The notes under the pieces: generated by a model
The model's input: the letters and a program-made list of their open reading frames with translations, nothing else
The model's database searches: none
Told to the model about the DNA's origin: nothing
Position numbers and translations under genes: made by a program
Shown here: piece by piece, positions 17,226 to 25,166 of the stretch
Position numbering within the stretch: the first letter of the stretch is position 1
Layout of the letters: every line of letters starts with the position of its first letter
Assembly: GCF_044769865.1 (NCBI RefSeq)
Contig: NZ_JBIZWA010000002.1
Location: 186,001 to 250,000 of the forward strand
From: Homoserinimonas sp044769865
Lineage (GTDB): Bacteria; Actinomycetota; Actinomycetes; Actinomycetales; Microbacteriaceae
DNA length: 64,000 nucleotides
Reading direction: 5' to 3'

Positions 17226-17345
17226 TCGAGATCTCCATTGATTCGAGTACTTGTGCTCATCAACGATAACGGTCGTCAACTATTCTGTCTAGCAATTTAC
17301 GCGCGCAGGGCGTCGCACCGGCGTCGGCGTGCCGTCGCACCGCCG

Positions 17346-17361
17346 ACCCTACGCGTAGGGT
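17346..17361. repeat. Perfect 16-bp palindrome in the gap upstream of the ABC/P450 operon
   Basis: ACCCTACGCGTAGGGT is a perfect palindrome in the 167-base gap between the kinase stop (17393) and the ATPase start (17225). It could be an operator for the ABC/P450 operon, which needs a promoter in this gap, or the terminator of the upstream kinase gene. AT-richer sequence suitable for a promoter lies at about 17250-17300, so the palindrome would be upstream of it. No T-run adjoins it, which slightly favours an operator. Confidence 0.5.
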
Positions 17362-17392
17362 GCTGTTGCCTCACACGCTCAAGCGCGCAGCA

Positions 17393-18226
17393 TTAGGCGT
17401 CGCGCAGCATCCGCTCGGCAAGCCTCGCGAGTTCGAGGCTCGCGGATGCGGCTTCGCTGTCGCCGTCGTGCGTCGACCAGGCCGCGCTCAGTGCGCACGA
17501 CGCGATGGCCCACCCGAGCACGGTGTTCACGGCAGCACCGCTTGACTCGGCGATGAGCTCGACCCGTTTCTCGAAACGCTCGAGGGCGACATCTCTCCGC
17601 GGGTTTCGAAGCAGCACCGTGTAGTCGAAGAGTCGGTTGCCATGCACGCCCTTCGGATCGATGGCACGCCAGTCGCCGTCGCCGAAATCGAGCACATTGT
17701 CGTGGTGCAGGTCGCCGTGCAGCACGACGTCCTGGCTCGCATCCGCGAGGAGTGTCGCGGCGAGACCTGCTGCGCGACTCCAGAGACCGTCGGCTCCGTG
17801 AGGATCGTGCTCGGCCATCTCGAACAGCTCACGGAACCAGTCGGCCAGCGCCACGAGCCCCACGGGCGGCGACGAGACGGCGGATGCCCCGTGCAGGGTC
17901 TGGGCGAGGGAACAGAGCTCGAGGGTTGCGGCATGATCGTCGCCGTCGATGGCGATGGTGGCGAGTGAGCGGCCGGTGGCTCGCGCCAGCAGCACCGCGT
18001 GCTCGTCGACGCGCCAGACGGGCGCCGCACCGGCACCGTTCCACCATGCCAGCACGCTGTTGCCGCGCGCCTCCTCGTCGATGCGGGCGACCTTGAGCAT
18101 CCCGTCCCGGCCGTCGAACGATACCGGGATGAGCGTCGACGACGGGGTTGTCAGCGTCTCACCGGCCACGGTGAGCCCCCACTGTGCGAGGTAGTCCTCG
18201 GGCTGCGCGGGGGTCCACATCGGCAT
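17393..18226 (-). CDS. APH(6)/hydroxyurea-type antibiotic kinase-like protein
   Basis: Kinase of the aminoglycoside/hydroxyurea phosphotransferase family (APH_6_hur), 277 residues. The catalytic loop is VVLHGDLHHDNVLDF, with the Mg-binding aspartate in WRAIDPKGVHGN. The N-terminal lobe is short but has MLKVARIDEEARG. Start: ATG 18226 forms TAATG with the stop of the upstream SDR gene, so translation is coupled; ATG 18220 is an alternative. Homologues phosphorylate streptomycin or hydroxyurea, but many chromosomal members have unknown substrates, so resistance should not be assumed. It is the last gene before the gap that precedes the ABC/P450 operon. Confidence 0.82.
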   Translation of the reverse strand: MPMWTPAQPEDYLAQWGLTVAGETLTTPSSTLIPVSFDGRDGMLKVARIDEEARGNSVLAWWNGAGAAPVWRVDEHAVLLARATGRSLATIAIDGDDHAATLELCSLAQTLHGASAVSSPPVGLVALADWFRELFEMAEHDPHGADGLWSRAAGLAATLLADASQDVVLHGDLHHDNVLDFGDGDWRAIDPKGVHGNRLFDYTVLLRNPRRDVALERFEKRVELIAESSGAAVNTVLGWAIASCALSAAWSTHDGDSEAASASLELARLAERMLRDA

Positions 18227-19737
18227 TACCAGGCGGCGGGCTTGTAGTCCTTGAGGAAGACGCCGAACAGGTCGGTCCCCGCTTCGCCCATCACGATCGG
18301 GTCGTAGACCCGCGCCGCGCCGTCGACGAGATCGAGGGGAGCGTGGAAGCCCTCCTCCGCGAGGCGCACCTTCGTGTGGTGCGGGCGTTCGTCGGTGATC
18401 CACCCGGTGTCGACGGCACTCATGAGGATGCCGTCGGTCTCGAGCATCTCGCCAGCGCTCGTGCGGGTGAGCATGTTGAGGGCGGCCTTCGCCATGTTGG
18501 TGTGCGGATGCCCCGGGCCCTTGTAGCGCCGCGAGAACTGGCCCTCCATCGCCGAGACGTTGACGACGTATTTGCGACGGGCCGGTGACGCGGCCATCGC
18601 TGCGCGGAGGCGGCTGATGAGCAGGAAGGGCGCGGTCGCGTTGGCGAGCTGCACCTCGAGCATCTCGAGCGGCTCGACCTGCTGCACGTGCTGCGTCCAG
18701 CTGTTGATGCGGTCTTCGTCGGGGATGAGCCCGCCGGCGTCGATCGCGGTGCCGGCGGCGAGTCGCTCGAGTGACGACGACCCCGCCATCATCGCCTCGG
18801 CCGCGAGCGCTTCTGCCGCCGTGCGTCGGTCGGCGTCGACAGCCGTGCGAGCGAGCAGCGGATGCGCCGTGACCGAGGCCGCGATGGAGAGCGGATGCTG
18901 GTCATTCGTGTGGCCGAAGGTCACGAGTTCGACCTGGGGGCCGTCTGGCAGGGGAGCCCGCTCAGCCTCGACGAGTGCGCTGTAGGCACCGGGGGAGCGG
19001 CGCACCGTCTGGGCGGCGTTGTTGATGAGGATGTCGAGCGGGCCCTGCTCGGCGACGGAGTCTGCAAGGCCGATGACCTGGGCCGGATCGCGCAGGTCGA
19101 TGCCGACGACACGCAGGCGGTGGAGCCACTCTTCTGAGTCCTCGAGCGAGGAGAAGCGGCGCACGGCGTCGCGGGGGAAGCGCGTCGTGATGGTCGTGTG
19201 GGCGCCGTCGCGCAGCAGTCGGAGGGCGATGTGCATGCCGATCTTCGCGCGGCCACCCGTCAGCAGGGCACGCTTGCCCGTGAGGTCGGTGCGGGCGTTG
19301 CGCTTCTCGTGGCTGAAGGCGGCGCAGTCGGGGCAGAGCTGGTGGTAGAAGGCGTCGACCTGCGTGTAGTGCTGCTTGCAGATGTAGCAGGCGCGCGACT
19401 TGATGAGGTGGCCGGCGATGGGGGCGGTCGTGCCCGGCGCGAGCGGCACGCCGCGAGTCTCGTCGTCGATGCGGTCGGGCGCACCCGTCGCGGTCGCCGC
19501 GACGACGGCACGGTCGGCCTCCGCGATGGCACTGCGCTTCTCGACCTTGCGGTTGCGCTTGACGGCCTTGAACATCCGTGCCGTCGCGCGGCGCACGGCC
19601 ACGAAGTCGGGATGTTCGTCGTCGAGGCGATCGAGTTCCGCGAGCACCCGTAGGGCTGTGGCGAGATCGTCGGGGTCTATCCCGTCGTGGCCTGTCGCGG
19701 GCGACACGTCGGTCGACGATTCTGGGGCGGCGCTCAT
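18226..19737 (-). CDS. Zinc-ribbon SDR-fold protein with altered catalytic tetrad
   Basis: Short-chain dehydrogenase/reductase-fold protein of 503 residues, about twice the usual length. The first ~110 residues are a polar helical region. Cys117/Cys120 (CYIC) and Cys135/Cys138 (CPDC) look like a zinc ribbon. The SDR core follows: ALLTGGRAKIGMHIAL (nucleotide loop TGGRAKIG instead of TGxxxGxG), ILINNAAQT and VNVSAMEGQ with Ser395. Where the catalytic YxxxK is expected, the sequence is T413-N-M-A-K417, so tyrosine is replaced. An insertion of about 90 residues follows NNAA. Start: TAGAAT stands 7 bases before ATG 19737, a leaderless layout. Function unknown; the fold may bind a nucleotide without classical redox activity. 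Confidence 0.8.
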   Translation of the reverse strand: MSAAPESSTDVSPATGHDGIDPDDLATALRVLAELDRLDDEHPDFVAVRRATARMFKAVKRNRKVEKRSAIAEADRAVVAATATGAPDRIDDETRGVPLAPGTTAPIAGHLIKSRACYICKQHYTQVDAFYHQLCPDCAAFSHEKRNARTDLTGKRALLTGGRAKIGMHIALRLLRDGAHTTITTRFPRDAVRRFSSLEDSEEWLHRLRVVGIDLRDPAQVIGLADSVAEQGPLDILINNAAQTVRRSPGAYSALVEAERAPLPDGPQVELVTFGHTNDQHPLSIAASVTAHPLLARTAVDADRRTAAEALAAEAMMAGSSSLERLAAGTAIDAGGLIPDEDRINSWTQHVQQVEPLEMLEVQLANATAPFLLISRLRAAMAASPARRKYVVNVSAMEGQFSRRYKGPGHPHTNMAKAALNMLTRTSAGEMLETDGILMSAVDTGWITDERPHHTKVRLAEEGFHAPLDLVDGAARVYDPIVMGEAGTDLFGVFLKDYKPAAW

Positions 19738-19744
19738 TGGGCCG

Positions 19745-19803
19745 ATTCTACCCGGCGCAGGCATGGAGCCGCCTGCCACATTGTCATGCGCTGCTCGTAT
19801 CCT
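19745..19803. promoter_or_regulatory. Divergent leaderless -10 boxes
   Basis: The 73-base gap between the SDR and hydrolase genes holds a -10 box for each. On the minus strand TAGAAT (19750-19745) stands seven bases before ATG 19737. On the plus strand TATCCT (19798-19803) stands seven bases before ATG 19811. In each case the predicted start of transcription is at or next to the A of ATG, and no ribosome site is seen. Confidence 0.6.
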
Positions 19804-19810
19804 CGGCAGC

Positions 19811-21556
19811 ATGAACGACGTCGGCCACGGGGAGCACGTGCCTCTGCACGTGTCTTTCGTTGAACTCGTGCTCGTGCATGGCATGGGCCGGCAGCGGCCC
19901 CGAGAGACGCTCCTGAGGTGGGCGGAGCCGCTGGTTCGGCGTATCGATTGGCTCGCGGGAGACGAAGCATCCGCTCGCCTCGTCGCGGTCGATCTCGATG
20001 TCGACCAGGACCCGAGGGTGGTCGTGGCGACCCAGGTGACGGATGACTCGGGCGCCGAGCGTCTCGTCGAGGTGACGATCACGGAGGCCCGCTGGGCGGA
20101 GGCGTTCCCCGGGCTCGGCAGGGGCGAGACCTTCGTCTGGGGCCTCAGCTTTCTCCGGCGCACGATCGGTCGTCTCGGCGGCTTCATCGCACGGCTCCTC
20201 GTGCAGATGATGCTCGATGTCGTCGCGCTCCCGGGCTGGGCCGCCGCGCGAACATCGGTGCCGCGCGCCGTCTGGGCGATCCTGCTGCTGCCGCTGATCG
20301 TGGCCACCGCGGCGACCACCGTGGCAGCGCTCGTCATCCTCGGGCTCGGGCTCGGCGCACTCCTCCTCGCTGGGTATGCCGTGCTGATCCTCATCGGCCC
20401 CGTGCTGCTCATCCCCGGTGTCGCCCGAGTGCTCGGACCCATCGTGGAGCTTGTCGTGGAGTTCATCGGTGATGCGGCCGCGTGGACACGTCGACCAGTG
20501 CGGGCCGCCGCGATGCGTCGCGTCGTGGAGGAGGCCCTGGGCGAGGCAGAGGGTCGGCTCGAGCGTGCGGTCGCGGCCAATGGCGGCGAGGGCCGGCTCG
20601 TGGTGCTTGGGCACTCCCAGGGTGCCTCGATCGCGGCGGACGTGCTCTTCAACCGGCCCGACGGTCACAGGCCGCCCCGCGTCGATGCGCTCATCACGGT
20701 CGGCGCGGCCGTCACGCTCCTCGGGCGCGCGCGATGGTCGGGGCCAGCCCAGGACCTCCCCGCGATGGAGAACCCGGTCGTGGGCTGGTCACGGCGTGAG
20801 CCGCCTGTGCGCTGGAGCAACTTCTGGGGCGTCTTCGATCCCTTCCCCTCCGGGTCGATCTCGACGACCGCCGTCAACCGCCTGCGCCGCTGGCGGGAAT
20901 CCTTCGAGCGCACGACTCCACGGAATCCTGCCCCCGGGCCGGAGGAGCGCCCCGTGCACAACACGGCCTGGCCGTTCACGGAACACCTCGCCTATGCGGG
21001 CAACATCCCCCAGGTCGTCGACCCGATCGCGCGCCTCCTGCTCGACCTTCCGGTGCCCGCCGCGGATGCGCACGCGTCGCTGCGTCGCATCCGGCACTCC
21101 CGCGGGGTGCGTGCGTTGGGACTGCAGCGGATGCTCGTGCTCGCGCTCTCGGCGACCGTGCTGCTGCTCGGCCCGCTGCTTCTCGGCCCGGTCGAATGGA
21201 CGCCCTCGGCCCTCACCGACCTGCTCGGGGAGAATGCGGCCTGGATCGTCGCGGCCGTCGCAGTCGCCGTGTTGGGGCTGTGGATCAACGAGGCGCTCTG
21301 GCGACAGCACGCGGCCAGGATCGCGTGGCGGCGGGTGCCGCATCCGCCGCGCCTGTGGCTCGGTGGCCTCGTCTACAGGGCCATCCTGCTCGCGATGCTC
21401 ACGGCATCCGCGGCCCTCTCCTGGCCGGGCGTGGCCACCGTCGTGCTTGCGGGCGCCATCTCAGTCGTGCTGCTCGCGGCGCCGCACGTGGGCAGGCTGC
21501 CGCGCGTCGCCCCACCCCGACGTGTGCTGCCGCGTCAGCCGGCACGCCGCGACTAG
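19811..21556 (+). CDS. Membrane-associated alpha/beta hydrolase-like protein
   Basis: 581-residue protein with an alpha/beta hydrolase core interrupted and followed by membrane segments. An early strand FVELVLVHGMGRQRPRETL gives the oxyanion-hole HGMG. Two hydrophobic stretches lie around residues 155-205. A nucleophile elbow GHSQGAS (lipase type GxSxG) lies near 265. A likely catalytic His region is HNTAWPFTEHLAYAGN. The C-terminal ~130 residues contain four more hydrophobic stretches. A serine esterase/lipase acting at the membrane is the natural guess; substrate unknown. The start is leaderless (TATCCT, seven bases upstream). It precedes the helicase gene by 17 bases and is probably co-transcribed with it. 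Confidence 0.7.
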   Translation: MNDVGHGEHVPLHVSFVELVLVHGMGRQRPRETLLRWAEPLVRRIDWLAGDEASARLVAVDLDVDQDPRVVVATQVTDDSGAERLVEVTITEARWAEAFPGLGRGETFVWGLSFLRRTIGRLGGFIARLLVQMMLDVVALPGWAAARTSVPRAVWAILLLPLIVATAATTVAALVILGLGLGALLLAGYAVLILIGPVLLIPGVARVLGPIVELVVEFIGDAAAWTRRPVRAAAMRRVVEEALGEAEGRLERAVAANGGEGRLVVLGHSQGASIAADVLFNRPDGHRPPRVDALITVGAAVTLLGRARWSGPAQDLPAMENPVVGWSRREPPVRWSNFWGVFDPFPSGSISTTAVNRLRRWRESFERTTPRNPAPGPEERPVHNTAWPFTEHLAYAGNIPQVVDPIARLLLDLPVPAADAHASLRRIRHSRGVRALGLQRMLVLALSATVLLLGPLLLGPVEWTPSALTDLLGENAAWIVAAVAVAVLGLWINEALWRQHAARIAWRRVPHPPRLWLGGLVYRAILLAMLTASAALSWPGVATVVLAGAISVVLLAAPHVGRLPRVAPPRRVLPRQPARRD

Positions 21557-21573
21557 GGCAGGATCGAGAGATC

Positions 21574-24102
21574 ATGCCGACACATCCCGTGGACCTCGCC
21601 GCCGCCGTCGAAGGACTCGGGGGCAACCCCGACGGGGTCTACACCGCCTTTGAAGCGTGGGCGTCGGGGCGGGGCTTGACGCTCTACCCGGCACAGGAGG
21701 AGGCGGTGCTCGAGATCGTCACGGGCGCCAATGTCGTGCTGAGCACGCCGACCGGCACGGGCAAGTCCCTCGTCGCGGTTGCCGCGCACGCGGCCGCCCT
21801 CGCCTCGGGGCGACGCAGCTACTACACGGCGCCCATCAAGGCGCTCGTGTCGGAGAAGTTCTTCGCGCTCGTCGAGATCTTCGGGGCAAAGAACGTCGGC
21901 ATGGTCACGGGTGATTCGAGTGTCAATGCGGATGCCCCCATCGTCTGTTGCACGGCAGAGATCCTCGCGAACGTCGCACTGCGACACGGCGAGCAGGCCG
22001 AGGTCGGGCTCGTCGTCATGGATGAGTTCCACTTCTACGCCGACCCGGAACGCGGCTGGGCTTGGCAGGTGCCGCTGCTCACCCTCCCGCACGCGCAGTT
22101 CGTGCTCATGTCGGCAACGTTGGGCGACGTCGCCTGGCTCGCCGACGACCTCTCCCGGCGCACCGGTCGCAGCACCGCGACGGTGACGGGCGTCGAACGG
22201 CCCGTCCCGCTCTCCTACGAGTACGTCACGACCCCCGTGCACGAGACGGTGGAGGAACTTCTCGAGACCCACCGTGCGCCCATCTACATCGTCCACTTCT
22301 CCCAGGCAGCGGCGCTCGAGCGGGCACAGGCGCTCACGAGCATCCGTGTTGCAACCCGCGAACAGCGCGATCGCATCGCCGACGCGATCGGCGATTTCCG
22401 ATTCACGACGGGCTTCGGCCGCACGCTGTCGCGCCTTGTGCGTGCGGGCATCGGCGTGCACCACGCGGGCATGCTGCCCAAGTACCGCCGTCTCGTCGAG
22501 CAACTCGCCCAGCAGGGCCTGCTCAAGGTCATCTGCGGAACCGACACGCTCGGCGTGGGCATCAACGTGCCCATCCGCACCGTGCTGTTGACGGGCCTCA
22601 CCAAATACGACGGTACACGGATGCGGCAGCTCTCGGCGCGTGAATTCCACCAGGTCGCAGGTCGGGCCGGCCGTGCGGGCTTCGACACGGCGGGAACCGT
22701 TGTCGTGCAATCACCCGAGCACGAGTCTGAGAACGCCAAGGCCGTGGCCAAGGCGGGGGACGACCCCAAGAAGCTCAAGAAGATCGTGCGCAAGCGCGCG
22801 CCGGAGGGCTTCGTGTCCTGGGGTGAACCGAGCTTCGAGCGCCTCATCTCGGCTGAGCCGGAACGTCTCACCTCGACCATGTCGGTGAGCCACTCCATGG
22901 TGCTCAATGTGATCGCACGCGGGCAGGATCCCTTCGGTGAGGTGCGACGCCTGCTCGAGGACAACCACGAGCCGCGTCCACGACAGCGCGCGCTGTTGCG
23001 GCAGGCGCTGGCCATCTTCCGAACGCTGCGCACGGCAGGGGTCGTTGAGGAGGTCGACGGGCAGATCCGCCTCACGGTCGACCTGCAACCGAACTTCGCC
23101 CTCAACCAGCCCCTCTCGCCGTTCGCGCTGGCAGTCTTCGACCTCATCAGCCCGCCAGAGGATGGCTCGGCGCCGCCGTCGGACACGCTCGCGCTCGACA
23201 TCATCTCTGTACTCGAGTCGATCCTTGAAGACCCGCGGCCCGTTCTCTCCGCGCAGGAGTCGCGCGCGCGAGGCGAGGCCGTTGCCGCCATGAAGGCGGA
23301 GGGCATCGAGTACGAGCAGCGCATGGAGCTGCTCGAGCAGGTGAGCTACCCCAAGCCGCTCGAAGAACTGCTGCAGCAGGCCTTCGAGACCTACCGTTCC
23401 TCGCAGCCCTGGGTCGGCGACTTCGAGCTCAAGCCGAAGTCCGTCGTCAGGGACCTGTACGAGCGCGCGATGACGTTCAACGAGTACGTCGGCTTCTATT
23501 CGCTCGCGCGAAGCGAGGGCCTCCTGCTCCGCTATCTCTCGGATGCCTACCGGGCGGCCAGACAGACGATTCCCGACGAGCTCAAGACCGAGCAGCTGCG
23601 CGACCTCATCGAGTGGCTGGGTGAACTCGTGCGCCAGGTCGATTCGAGCCTTCTCGACGAGTGGGAGGAACTGAGCCATCCCGATCCGGAGCGGCATTCC
23701 GACGCACCCGTGACGCCACCGGCGCCGCGCGGCGTGACGTCGAACGAGCGGGCCTTCATGGTGCTCGTGCGCAACGCCCTGTTCCGGCGAGTGCAGCTCG
23801 CGGCGCTCGAACGCTACGACGACCTGGGCGAACTCGACGCGCAGGCGGGCTTCACGGCCGAGCGCTGGCGGGACGCCCTTGATTCCTACTGGCAGGAGCA
23901 CGACCAGATCCTGACGGGTGCGGATGCTCGCAGCAGCGCACTCCTGCTCGTCGAGCGAGCGCCGGGGGAGTGGCGCGTGCGGCAGATCCTCGACGACCCG
24001 GAGGGGCACCACGACTGGGGGATCAGTGCTGTCGTCGACCTCGATACTTCGGATGAGGCGGGTGAGGCGATCATCGTCGTGACCGCCGTGGATCGTCTCT
24101 GA
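21574..24102 (+). CDS. Ski2-like DEAD/DEAH-box helicase with DUF3516 C-terminus
   Basis: Predicted RNA helicase of 842 residues. Motifs: I STPTGTGKSL, II VVMDEFHFYADPE (DEFH variant), III MSATLGD, V GTDTLGVGINVP, and VI HQVAGRAGRAGFD, all in about the first 420 residues. The remaining half, with KKIVRKRAPEGFVSW and a helical C-terminus, matches the DUF3516 extension of actinobacterial Ski2-like helicases. ATG 21574 follows GAGAG. The protein probably remodels structured RNA or ribonucleoprotein; the specific target is unknown in this family. It lies just after the membrane hydrolase gene and upstream of a small gene with its own leaderless promoter. Confidence 0.9.
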   Translation: MPTHPVDLAAAVEGLGGNPDGVYTAFEAWASGRGLTLYPAQEEAVLEIVTGANVVLSTPTGTGKSLVAVAAHAAALASGRRSYYTAPIKALVSEKFFALVEIFGAKNVGMVTGDSSVNADAPIVCCTAEILANVALRHGEQAEVGLVVMDEFHFYADPERGWAWQVPLLTLPHAQFVLMSATLGDVAWLADDLSRRTGRSTATVTGVERPVPLSYEYVTTPVHETVEELLETHRAPIYIVHFSQAAALERAQALTSIRVATREQRDRIADAIGDFRFTTGFGRTLSRLVRAGIGVHHAGMLPKYRRLVEQLAQQGLLKVICGTDTLGVGINVPIRTVLLTGLTKYDGTRMRQLSAREFHQVAGRAGRAGFDTAGTVVVQSPEHESENAKAVAKAGDDPKKLKKIVRKRAPEGFVSWGEPSFERLISAEPERLTSTMSVSHSMVLNVIARGQDPFGEVRRLLEDNHEPRPRQRALLRQALAIFRTLRTAGVVEEVDGQIRLTVDLQPNFALNQPLSPFALAVFDLISPPEDGSAPPSDTLALDIISVLESILEDPRPVLSAQESRARGEAVAAMKAEGIEYEQRMELLEQVSYPKPLEELLQQAFETYRSSQPWVGDFELKPKSVVRDLYERAMTFNEYVGFYSLARSEGLLLRYLSDAYRAARQTIPDELKTEQLRDLIEWLGELVRQVDSSLLDEWEELSHPDPERHSDAPVTPPAPRGVTSNERAFMVLVRNALFRRVQLAALERYDDLGELDAQAGFTAERWRDALDSYWQEHDQILTGADARSSALLLVERAPGEWRVRQILDDPEGHHDWGISAVVDLDTSDEAGEAIIVVTAVDRL

Positions 24103-24178
24103 CCGCATCCGGTCGTTCTTGCACAACCCTCCCGGACTGGGGTGAAAGCCTCCCAGACTGCGTCGTTAGTGTGGGGGA

Positions 24179-24658
24179 ATGGCCACTTCGCTCACGCCGC
24201 AACACCTCGCAGAGGTGCTCCCGGGCGCGTGGGGTCTCGGAGCGACGAGCCAACTGTTCTGGCTCGACGGCAGGCACGGCGAGCCGCGTTTCACCTTCAG
24301 GGTCGCTGGCATGTCGTCGCTGCGCCTGACCGAGACGATCGAATTCGCGAACCTCGACGGCCGACCCCGCATCCTCGCGGGGAAGACGCGTTGGGTCCGT
24401 GACGAGTTCGTGTGGAGGGGTTCGGGCGCTGATGCCCTCGTGACCCGCCGCTGGTCGGCTGCCGGCGTCGACGAGACGGGTTCGATTCTTGTCATGCGCA
24501 ACCGGCGCACGCGTGCCTTCGCGAACGGGATCGACATCCTGGTGCGGGAGGGTGCAGAACTGGGCGAACTGCGCACGATCGTCGCATCAACGGCTGCCGA
24601 GCTTGGGCTCTCACCCGAGGACTTCGCCTCGCTCACCTGGATCCGGCGGAACGACTGA
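24179..24658 (+). CDS. Hypothetical protein, leaderless
   Basis: 159-residue soluble protein I do not recognise. It has no signal peptide, cysteine or membrane segment, is rich in predicted beta strands (FTFRVAGMSSLRLTETIEFANL, read in parts, and DALVTRRWSAAGVDETGSILV), and ends with an acidic helix and WIRRND. This lipocalin-like composition is only an impression. TAGTGT at 24167-24172 stands six bases before the ATG, so the mRNA should begin at the start codon. The gene is convergent with the small membrane protein gene nine bases downstream. Confidence 0.6.
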   Translation: MATSLTPQHLAEVLPGAWGLGATSQLFWLDGRHGEPRFTFRVAGMSSLRLTETIEFANLDGRPRILAGKTRWVRDEFVWRGSGADALVTRRWSAAGVDETGSILVMRNRRTRAFANGIDILVREGAELGELRTIVASTAAELGLSPEDFASLTWIRRND

Positions 24659-24667
24659 CCGGCGCTC

Positions 24668-25042
24668 TCACTCCCCGGGCAGGGTCGGCAGCTGCACGCC
24701 GAGGAGAGGGTCGTTCACGGCGTCGGGGGAGACGTGGGTGATTGCGTTCCCACCCGTGTCGGCCCGCGCCGCTGGCACCGTCGCGATGCCGGCGGCAAAG
24801 ACCGCCGCGAGCGAGACGACGGCCGCTGCGAGCATGACGCTCGCGATCGTGTGCACGGCCGTGAGTCGCGATTCGCGCCGAAGACGCAGCACGTCGACCA
24901 CCAGCACGATGAGGATGCCGCAGGCCGCGGCGACGACGAGGAGCACCGGCACGCTGACGAGGCCGGTGACATCGAATGTCGTCTCGTCGTGCGTGACGAG
25001 TGCAGGCTCGATCAAGACGAGCGCGAGGGTGCGCACGGACAT
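24668..25042 (-). CDS. Small two-helix membrane protein, unknown function
   Basis: 124-residue protein with two strong hydrophobic stretches, LVSVPVLLVVAAACGILIVLV and VMLAAAVVSLAAVFAAGIA, separated by a basic loop RLRRESRLTA. The N-terminus SVRTLALVLIEPALVTHDETTFDV and the C-terminus ending PLLGVQLPTLPGE would lie on the same side. I chose ATG 25042; a 26-codon upstream extension is Arg/Pro-rich and looks non-coding. It shares no recognisable domain. It is not clearly in an operon: 124 bases separate it from the FUSC-type gene upstream on the same strand. Confidence 0.55.
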   Translation of the reverse strand: MSVRTLALVLIEPALVTHDETTFDVTGLVSVPVLLVVAAACGILIVLVVDVLRLRRESRLTAVHTIASVMLAAAVVSLAAVFAAGIATVPAARADTGGNAITHVSPDAVNDPLLGVQLPTLPGE

Positions 25043-25166
25043 GGCGGGTAAGGCCTTCGGGTAGGGACTGCGTTCGGGTTGCAGTGCTCGAACGCTAGCA
25101 GCGGGCCCCGAGCTGGTCAATCACTGCGGGCGTTCCCCGGCGGGTGCGGCCGCATGGATGCGCCTG

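Noticed and set aside
17250..17300. Defined promoter and direct-repeat operator (GTTGACGA/GTTGATGA) before the ABC/P450 operon
   Set aside because: The AT-richer stretch is suggestive, but no -35/-10 pair with proper spacing could be chosen with confidence.
19738..20652. N-terminal extension of the SDR frame to over 800 residues
   Set aside because: The extension is Ser/Thr/Arg-rich antisense of the hydrolase gene, and a leaderless -10 box places the start at 19737.
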